From the NCBI GenBank assembly GCA_919902965.1, contig CAKKSJ010000137.1, positions 1-7,626 on the forward strand: a stretch of DNA of 7,626 bases. Direction: 5' to 3'. The position numbers were made by a program, and so were the translations under genes. Of this stretch, positions 1-5,303 are shown piece by piece (position 1 is the stretch's first letter; each line of letters begins with the position of its first letter). Below the pieces are notes generated by a model, which was not told where the DNA came from, ran no database searches, and saw only the letters and a program-made list of their open reading frames with translations. The stretch comes from Burkholderiales bacterium. Its GTDB lineage: Bacteria > Pseudomonadota > Gammaproteobacteria > Burkholderiales > SG8-39.

Positions 1-62
1 GGAATTGAACCACCGACACACGGATTTTCAGTCCGCTGCTCTACCAACTGAGCTACTTGGCC
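1..62 (-). tRNA. tRNA-Phe (anticodon GAA), 3' end cut by window edge
   Basis: Read on the minus strand, the cloverleaf starts at 62 with acceptor strand GGCCAAG, then TA, the D arm (GCTC, loop AGTTGGTA, GAGC), and an anticodon stem GCGGA/TCCGT around loop CTGAAAA. That loop gives anticodon GAA (phenylalanine). A five-base variable loop GTGTC and a T arm GGTGG with loop TTCAATT follow. These elements sum to exactly 62 nt, so about 14 nt (rest of the T stem, 3' acceptor strand, discriminator and CCA) lie outside the window. The gene is divergent from the DUF294 gene and has a good promoter about 60 bp upstream. Nothing suggests it is broken. Confidence 0.96.
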
Positions 63-383
63 ATGTTTGATGCGCCGGCCACCGGAAGCGAGGAGTACGC
101 CGATGGTCGAAAAGAGGGCGAATTATAAGTGGAAAAGGGGCTTTAGCCAAGAAACAGTCGCCCGCGACAGGAAACCGCGGTGTCAAGGATTTCGCGGCTG
201 CGCTGGCGACGCGCGGCATTCCACGGCAGCAGCCACGACGCCTATCCCGTTCGCAGTAGAATTCCCTGACTATGGATACGGCTCGAGTCGAAACTCAATT
301 GGTCGAACTATCCACCGCACAGGATCCACCGGGTATCATGAGCCCGGGCGAAGTGCTGTAGTCGAAACAAAAAGCAGAAAATC
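63..383. other. Divergent intergenic region between tRNA-Phe and the DUF294 gene
   Basis: This 321-bp gap holds the tRNA promoter (122-150). Toward the plus-strand gene it has a TAGAAT hexamer at 257-262 (five of six matches to TATAAT) without a convincing -35, so the promoter of the DUF294 gene is not firmly located. A GTCGAAAC motif occurs at 287-294 and 361-368, with shorter versions at 106-112 and 302-308. There are two weak inverted repeats: GAGT/ACTC around CGAA at 285-296, and CCGGG/CCCGG at 329-347. A 29-codon open frame runs from 272 to 361 but has no ribosome binding site. I see no sigma-54 promoter, no riboswitch and no further RNA gene. Confidence 0.6.
122..150 (-). promoter_or_regulatory. 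Sigma-70 promoter of the tRNA-Phe gene
   Basis: On the minus strand a perfect -10 box TATAAT (122-127) lies 17 bp from a -35-like TTGGCT (145-150, four of six matches to TTGACA). The bases just after the -10 box are GC-rich (CGCCCTC), as in discriminators of stringently controlled stable-RNA promoters. Transcription would start near 115 and give a leader of about 50 nt before the mature tRNA 5' end at 62, for RNase P to remove. The stringent-control reading is inference. Confidence 0.7.
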
Positions 384-2285
384 ATGGCCGATACGCCGAA
401 CCTCCCCAATGTCATCGCGGCGGCAACGCTCGAGTTGCTGCGCCGCCACGCGCCGTTCGATCAGATGGACCAGGAATCGCTCATCTTTCTCGCCGGCCGG
501 CTCAAGCTCGCCTACTACGCGCAGGGCCGGATCATCCTGGAACCGCGGCACGGCGCCGTGCGCACGCTGTTTATCATTCAGCGCGGCCTGGTGCGGGGTG
601 ATCTAAGCGCGGAGTCCCTGCCCCAGCCCGGTGAGCTGGAGTTCGGCGAAGGCGAGTGCTTTCCGCTGGGCGCAGTCGCCGACCATCGCCCCACCGCTTA
701 CACCTACACCGCGGCCGAAGACACGTTCTGCTATGAAACCGGGGCCGAGGTCGTGGCCGAACTGATGCGGCGCAGCCCGGAGTTTCACGCGTTTCACACG
801 CAGTATGCGAACAATCTGCTGCAACGCTCCTACGCCGCCCTGCAGAGCGACTATGCGCAGCTTACGGTCAGCCAGCAGCCGCTGCATACCTCGCTGCGCG
901 AGCTGATCCGGCGCGAACCCCTGAGCTGCGCGCCTGAGGACAGCCTGCAGTCCGCGCTGCAATCGATGCAGCGGGCAAAAACCGGGTCGATCATCATCGT
1001 TTCCCCGGATGACGTGCCGCTCGGCATTTTCACAGAACGCGACCTGCTCAAACGCACCGCCGCCGGCGACATCGATCTCGCCAAATCGATCGGCAGCTAT
1101 ATGACGGTCGCGCCGCGAACGCTGCCGTCAACGGCCAGCGGCGCCGATGCGGCCATGCTGATGGTCAAATGGGGAATCCGCCACATGCTGGTGGTCGACG
1201 AGGGTCGTCTGGTCGGCGTGGTGGCGGAACGCGACCTGTTCGCGCTATCGCGCCTGTCGATGCGGGCGATCTCCGATTCCATCGACATCGCCAAGGACTT
1301 CAAGGACCTCAAGACGGCCGCTGCGGGAATGCGCAGGCTGGAAGGAAACATGCTGGCGCAGGGCGTAGGCACGGAGAACCTGACCCAGCTTATTGCCACG
1401 CTGAACGACAGGCTCAGCTGCCGCGCGATCGAGCTCCAGGCCGCGTGGCACGATCTCGCCGGTCTGGACTGGTGCTGGATCGCGCTGGGCAGCGAAGGCA
1501 GGCGCGAGCAGACCTTCGCCACCGACCAGGACAACGGCATCATTTTTCGCGACCCGCGTCCGGCGGCCGAGGTGCGCGCGCTGCTGCTGCCTTTCGCCCA
1601 GGAGGTGAACCGGGTGCTCGACGCCTGCGGCTTCCCGCTGTGCAAGGGCAACATCATGGCCGGCAATCCCGAGTGGTGCCTGAGCCTGGCGGAGTGGCAG
1701 TCGAAGTTCTCCGGCTGGATACGCAGCCCCGAACCCAAGGCTTTGCTCAACTCGACCATTTTTTTCGATTTCCGCGCTCTGTGGGGCAACGCGGAGCTTG
1801 CGGAAAAATTACGCAGCGGACTCAATCTCGAGGCGCACGACAATCAGCGCTTCCTACGGGCAATGGCGGCCAATGCGCTGGAATCGCAGCCGCCGCTCGG
1901 CATGTTCAGGAATATCGTCACCAGCGGCAGCGGCCGCCAGGCCCATACCGTCAATCTCAAGGCGCAGGGTTCGCGCCCGTTCGTCGACGCGGCTCGCATC
2001 TACGCGCTCGCCGCCGGCCTGGCGCAGACCAACACCGCCGAGCGCCTGCGCGCCTCGGGCGCCCGGCTGAACGTGCCGCCGGCGGAAATCGAGGCGATGG
2101 TGGACGCCTTCCATTTCGTGCTGCTGCTGCGGCTGCGCCATCAGCACCTCGCCAGCGGCGATCCCGGAGACGTCAACCGCATCGACCCGGACCGCCTCAA
2201 CGCGCTCGACCGGCGCATCCTCAAGGAAGCCTTTCGCCAGGCGCGCAACGTGCAAACCCGGCTGCAGCTCGATTTCCAGTTGTGA
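384..2285 (+). CDS. DUF294 putative nucleotidyltransferase with cNMP-binding-like and CBS domains
   Basis: A cytoplasmic regulatory protein of 633 residues. Residues about 20-150 resemble a cyclic-nucleotide-binding jelly roll. Its phosphate-binding cassette is degenerate: ECFPLGAVADHRPT, without the usual FGE glutamate. Residues 171-293 form a CBS pair, each repeat ending in a GIFTERDLL or GVVAERDLF motif; such pairs usually bind adenosine ligands. Residues about 330-400 are the DUF294 nucleotidyltransferase-like domain, with G369-S370 and the metal-binding pair D381/D383 in GSEGRREQTFATDQDNG, as in GlnD/GlnE-type enzymes. The rest matches the DUF294 C-terminal helical domain. No transmembrane segment is seen. 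ATG 384 is the only good start, because an in-frame TGA lies at 339-341; the ribosome binding site is weak. Its stop overlaps the exonuclease start. Full domain set and intact active-site residues suggest a working enzyme; the target and ligand are unknown. Confidence 0.93.
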   Translation: MADTPNLPNVIAAATLELLRRHAPFDQMDQESLIFLAGRLKLAYYAQGRIILEPRHGAVRTLFIIQRGLVRGDLSAESLPQPGELEFGEGECFPLGAVADHRPTAYTYTAAEDTFCYETGAEVVAELMRRSPEFHAFHTQYANNLLQRSYAALQSDYAQLTVSQQPLHTSLRELIRREPLSCAPEDSLQSALQSMQRAKTGSIIIVSPDDVPLGIFTERDLLKRTAAGDIDLAKSIGSYMTVAPRTLPSTASGADAAMLMVKWGIRHMLVVDEGRLVGVVAERDLFALSRLSMRAISDSIDIAKDFKDLKTAAAGMRRLEGNMLAQGVGTENLTQLIATLNDRLSCRAIELQAAWHDLAGLDWCWIALGSEGRREQTFATDQDNGIIFRDPRPAAEVRALLLPFAQEVNRVLDACGFPLCKGNIMAGNPEWCLSLAEWQSKFSGWIRSPEPKALLNSTIFFDFRALWGNAELAEKLRSGLNLEAHDNQRFLRAMAANALESQPPLGMFRNIVTSGSGRQAHTVNLKAQGSRPFVDAARIYALAAGLAQTNTAERLRASGARLNVPPAEIEAMVDAFHFVLLLRLRHQHLASGDPGDVNRIDPDRLNALDRRILKEAFRQARNVQTRLQLDFQL

Positions 2286-2992
2286 GCTTCTGGCGCGATC
2301 TCCTGGGGCTCGGCGCCTCGCGGCTGAGCGCGGAACAGCAAGCGCGCCTGCGCGCATGGCGCGCGCTTCCGGAACCCGGCCTGGATCTCGCCATGCCGCT
2401 GCTGCGCACCATCGTGGCCGACGTGGAGGCGAGCGGGCTCAACCTGTTTCGCGACCGCCTGATCGCCATCGGCGCCGTCGGCATTCATGAATCGCGCATC
2501 GACTACGCCGACAGCTTTCATGTCGTACTGCGCCAGGAGATCGCGAGCGGGGACGCCAATATCCTGCTGCATGGCATCGGCGGAACCGAGCAGACCGGGG
2601 GCCAGCCGCCGGCCGAGGCGCTGCTCGGGTTTCTGGAATTCTGCGGCAAGGCGCCGCTCGTAGGTTATCACTCGCCGTTCGACGAAATCATGCTCGACAA
2701 GGCCATGCGCCGCCACCTCGGTATCGCGTTCAAGCGCAGCTGGCTCGACCTGTCCTGGCTGGCGCCGGCGCTGCTGCCCGAACGCGCCAAGTCGTGCAAA
2801 AGCCTGGATGCCTGGCTGGAAGCCTTCGACATCGTCAATATAAAACGCCATGACGCGCTGGCCGACGCGCTCGCTACCGCGCAGTTGCTGCAGGTGCTCA
2901 AGTATCACGGCGAGGCGCAGGGACTGCGCAGCGCGGCCGCGCTGATCGAAGCGGCGCGCTCGCAGGAATGGCTGGCGAAGACCAGGAAATGA
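2282..2992 (+). CDS. DnaQ-like DEDDh 3'-5' exonuclease
   Basis: A cytoplasmic protein of 236 residues of the RNase T/DnaQ (DNA polymerase III epsilon-like) exonuclease superfamily. All five catalytic residues are present: D47 and E49 in ExoI (DVEASGLN), D134 in ExoII (YHSPFDE), and H190 and D195 in ExoIII (HDALADA). A non-catalytic leader of about 40 residues precedes ExoI. Start: the frame is open far upstream, but GTG 2282 gives a sensible N-terminus (MSFWRDLLGLG) and overlaps the TGA of the upstream gene as GTGA. There is no clear Shine-Dalgarno, so translation is probably coupled to the DUF294 gene. The fold predicts stepwise removal of 3' nucleotides from DNA or RNA. Because of its neighbours it may not be the replicative proofreading subunit. 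Orthologues next to DUF294 genes and large symporters are known, with unclear function. Confidence 0.92.
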   Translation: MSFWRDLLGLGASRLSAEQQARLRAWRALPEPGLDLAMPLLRTIVADVEASGLNLFRDRLIAIGAVGIHESRIDYADSFHVVLRQEIASGDANILLHGIGGTEQTGGQPPAEALLGFLEFCGKAPLVGYHSPFDEIMLDKAMRRHLGIAFKRSWLDLSWLAPALLPERAKSCKSLDAWLEAFDIVNIKRHDALADALATAQLLQVLKYHGEAQGLRSAAALIEAARSQEWLAKTRK

Positions 2993-3120
2993 AGGCTGCG
3001 GGGGCCAGGCTGCATGTAGTTTCGCGGCGGCGCAAGAATTGGGGGAGACCAAATGCCGCCGGCTTTCTCCCGCAGCATCGGCGCGGCCGCCGGCTATCGA
3101 TGCGCAGGGCGGAGTGGTTT

Positions 3121-3128
3121 GCTACACT
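3121..3128 (+). promoter_or_regulatory. Possible extended -10 promoter for the regulator-kinase-symporter genes
   Basis: In the 184-bp gap after the exonuclease gene, TGCTACACT (TG at 3120-3121, hexamer TACACT at 3123-3128) fits an extended -10 element. It would start transcription near 3135, about 40 nt before the regulator ATG. No good -35 lies 17 bp upstream, so an activator or the extended -10 alone would be needed. No terminator separates it from the exonuclease gene, so readthrough is possible too. Confidence 0.4.
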
Positions 3129-3176
3129 GGTTCGTGTCGGGCTGGCGCCGACAGGCCGGGCGAGCAAGGGAAGGAC

Positions 3177-3851
3177 ATGAGAATACTCATTGCCGAGGAC
3201 GACGCCATCATGGCCGATGGCCTGACGCGCTCATTGCGCCAGGCGGGCTATGTGGTGGACCGCGTCGGCACCGGCGCGGAAGCAGACAGCGCGGTGACGC
3301 GGGGCGGGTTCGACCTGCTGATCCTCGACCTGGGACTGCCGAAGATGGGAGGGCTGGAAGTGCTGCGGCGCCTGCGCGCGCGCCAGTCGCACCTGCCGGT
3401 ACTGATCCTCACCGCCCTGGACGGCGTCAGCGACCGCGTGCGCGGCCTGGACCTGGGCGCAGACGATTATCTGGCCAAACCCTTCGACCTAAACGAACTC
3501 GAGGCGCGGGTGCGCGCACTTACGCGGCGCGGCGCCGCCGGCGTCTCGGGCGTGCTGCGCCACGGCGAGCTCAGTTACGATCAGCCGGGCCGGAGGACGG
3601 AATTGCGCGGCAAGCCGCTCGATCTGTCGGCGCGTGAAACCGGCCTGCTCGAAATCCTGCTGCTGCGCGTGGGCCGGATTGTGAGCAAGGAGCAGCTGGT
3701 CGAACATCTGTGCGAATGGGGCGAAGAAGTCAGCACCAACGCCATCGAAGTCTATGTGCACCGCCTGCGCAAGAAGCTCGAATCGGGCGGTGTCAGGATC
3801 GTCACCGTGCGCGGCTTGGGCTACTGCCTGGAAAAACCCAAAGGTCCCTGA
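3177..3851 (+). CDS. OmpR/PhoB-family response regulator (TctD/QseB-like)
   Basis: A DNA-binding response regulator of 224 residues, the usual length for the family. The receiver domain (1 to about 115) has the acidic pair D8/D9, the phosphoacceptor D51 (LLILDLGLP), T79 and K101 (the KPF motif). Residues about 126-220 form a winged-helix effector domain ending in the typical VYVHRLRKKLE and VTVRGLGYCL strings. The frame is open upstream to an ATG at 3039, but ATG 3177 gives the standard MRILIAEDD start and has AAGGG at 3166-3170 followed by AAGGA, a good ribosome binding site. The kinase gene begins 5 bp after its stop, so the two form a cognate pair. Phosphorylated protein would bind promoters as a dimer; the adjacent symporter gene is the obvious candidate target, by inference. 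Confidence 0.95.
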   Translation: MRILIAEDDAIMADGLTRSLRQAGYVVDRVGTGAEADSAVTRGGFDLLILDLGLPKMGGLEVLRRLRARQSHLPVLILTALDGVSDRVRGLDLGADDYLAKPFDLNELEARVRALTRRGAAGVSGVLRHGELSYDQPGRRTELRGKPLDLSARETGLLEILLLRVGRIVSKEQLVEHLCEWGEEVSTNAIEVYVHRLRKKLESGGVRIVTVRGLGYCLEKPKGP

Positions 3852-3856
3852 ATTTC

Positions 3857-5275
3857 ATGGCGCACAAGACCCGCGGCCAGACTTCGCTGTTTGGCGAGAT
3901 CGTCGACTGGATGCTGGCACCGCTGCTGATCATCTGGCCGATCAGCATCGCCGCCGATTATTTTCTCGCCTACTCGGTCGCAGGCACCGCCTTCGACCAG
4001 CAGCTCAGAGACCGCGTGGTGGCGGTGTCGCGCCAGGTTTCGTTCGACGACCAGGTCCTGACGGTGAACCTGCCGCCGGAGGCGATTGCCATTCTCGGCG
4101 CGGACGAACTGGACGAAGTGTTGTTTCAGGTGCGCGGCTTGAACGACGAGCTCATTGCCGGCGACGCCAGCCTCGGTGCGGTCGAGTTCACGCCCGAACT
4201 CGAGCCGCAGACGGTGTATTTCCGCGACGAATCGCTGCGCGGCCGCGAAATGCGCATCGCCTACAGCTTCGCCCAGGTCGGCGGCCTGGAGGGGGCGGTG
4301 CTGATCCAGGTGGCCGAGACCGGAGGAAAGCGCACCCAGCTCGCCAGCGGCATTGTCGGCAAAGTGCTCGCCTGGCAGTTCGTAATCGTGCCGCTGGGAC
4401 TGTTCCTGGTCTGGCTGGGCTTGAGCCGCGGCATCGAGCCGCTCAACCGCATCGGCCAGAGCATGCGCGACCGCCGGCCGCAGGACCTGTCGCCCATAGA
4501 CCGCAACGAAGCGCCGGAAGAGGCGTGGCCGCTGATCGATTCGATCAACGATCTGATGGCGCGGCTGGAACAAAGCCTGAAGGTACAGCGGCGCTTCATC
4601 GCCGACGCCGCGCACCAGCTGAAAACACCCCTGGCCGGTTTGAGGACGCAGGCCGATCTCGCCCTGCGCGGCAACGAAATGCGCGATATCCAGTACACGA
4701 TGAAGCAGATCGCGGTGAGCGCGGACCGCGCGGCGCGCCTGGTGAACCAGCTGTTGTCGCTCGCGCGCACCGAAAGCGACCAAAACACCCTGCCGCCTTT
4801 CGCCGCGCTCGATGTTGACGCGCTGGTGCGCGAGGCGACCCAGGATTGGGTGCCGGCCGCGCTGGAACACGGCATCGATCTCGGCTTCGAGGCTTCAGGC
4901 AGCAGCAGCAAAATCACCGGCAATGCCCTGCTGCTGCGCGAGCTGATCAACAATCTGCTCGACAACGCGATTCGCTACACGCCTGCCGGCGGACGCGTCA
5001 CCGCGCGCGTCGCAGCGGGCGAAGGCGTGATCCTGGAGGTCGAAGACGACGGCATCGGCATCGAGCAGGACGAGCGCGAGCGGGTGTTCGAGCGTTTCTA
5101 CCGGGTGCTCGGCACCGGTGCCGACGGCTCGGGCCTCGGTCTCGCAATCGTGCGCGAGATCGTCGAGCTGCATGCGGGCAGCGTGCTGCTGATGCAAAAT
5201 CCCGCAGGACGCGGCACCCTGGCGCGGGTGGTATTTCCGCGCGGCGGCGCGGCGCCGCTGAGACTGGTCGCGTGA
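3857..5275 (+). CDS. Membrane sensor histidine kinase (TctE/QseC-like)
   Basis: A 472-residue inner-membrane kinase and partner of the upstream regulator. TM1 is at about residues 19-41. A periplasmic sensor region of about 125 residues (42-168) resembles the two-component sensor kinase N-terminal domain of TctE-type proteins. TM2 lies at about 170-192, then a HAMP-like linker (RGIEPLNRIGQ to about 245). The H-box carries H253 in FIADAAHQLKTPL. The ATPase domain shows the N-box (N370 in LLDNAIRY), G1 (D397-D398-G399-I-G401), F-box ERFYRV and G2 GSGLGLAIV (424-432). All key residues are intact. ATG 3857 was chosen because upstream codons in this frame overlap the regulator gene and look random; the site has only a weak AAAGG at 3840-3844, so translation is probably coupled. 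TctE relatives sense tricarboxylates, but the ligand cannot be assigned here. Confidence 0.94.
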   Translation: MAHKTRGQTSLFGEIVDWMLAPLLIIWPISIAADYFLAYSVAGTAFDQQLRDRVVAVSRQVSFDDQVLTVNLPPEAIAILGADELDEVLFQVRGLNDELIAGDASLGAVEFTPELEPQTVYFRDESLRGREMRIAYSFAQVGGLEGAVLIQVAETGGKRTQLASGIVGKVLAWQFVIVPLGLFLVWLGLSRGIEPLNRIGQSMRDRRPQDLSPIDRNEAPEEAWPLIDSINDLMARLEQSLKVQRRFIADAAHQLKTPLAGLRTQADLALRGNEMRDIQYTMKQIAVSADRAARLVNQLLSLARTESDQNTLPPFAALDVDALVREATQDWVPAALEHGIDLGFEASGSSSKITGNALLLRELINNLLDNAIRYTPAGGRVTARVAAGEGVILEVEDDGIGIEQDERERVFERFYRVLGTGADGSGLGLAIVREIVELHAGSVLLMQNPAGRGTLARVVFPRGGAAPLRLVA

Positions 5276-5303
5276 ACTGCGCCGCGCTCGAAGAGAACGG
5301 GTG

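Noticed and set aside
1097..1843. Long minus-strand open frame opposite the DUF294 gene.
   Set aside because: High-GC genes produce long open antisense frames. The translation is rich in S, R and P with no recognisable motif, while the plus strand encodes clear domains.
1169..2281. Upstream extension of the exonuclease frame through the DUF294 gene.
   Set aside because: This part is an R/G/A-rich shadow of the DUF294 coding sequence. The exonuclease similarity begins only after the GTG at 2282.
3039..3176. An N-terminal extension of the response regulator from the upstream ATG at 3039.
   Set aside because: The extra 46 residues resemble no receiver extension, and ATG 3177 has a good ribosome binding site and the standard MRILIAEDD start.
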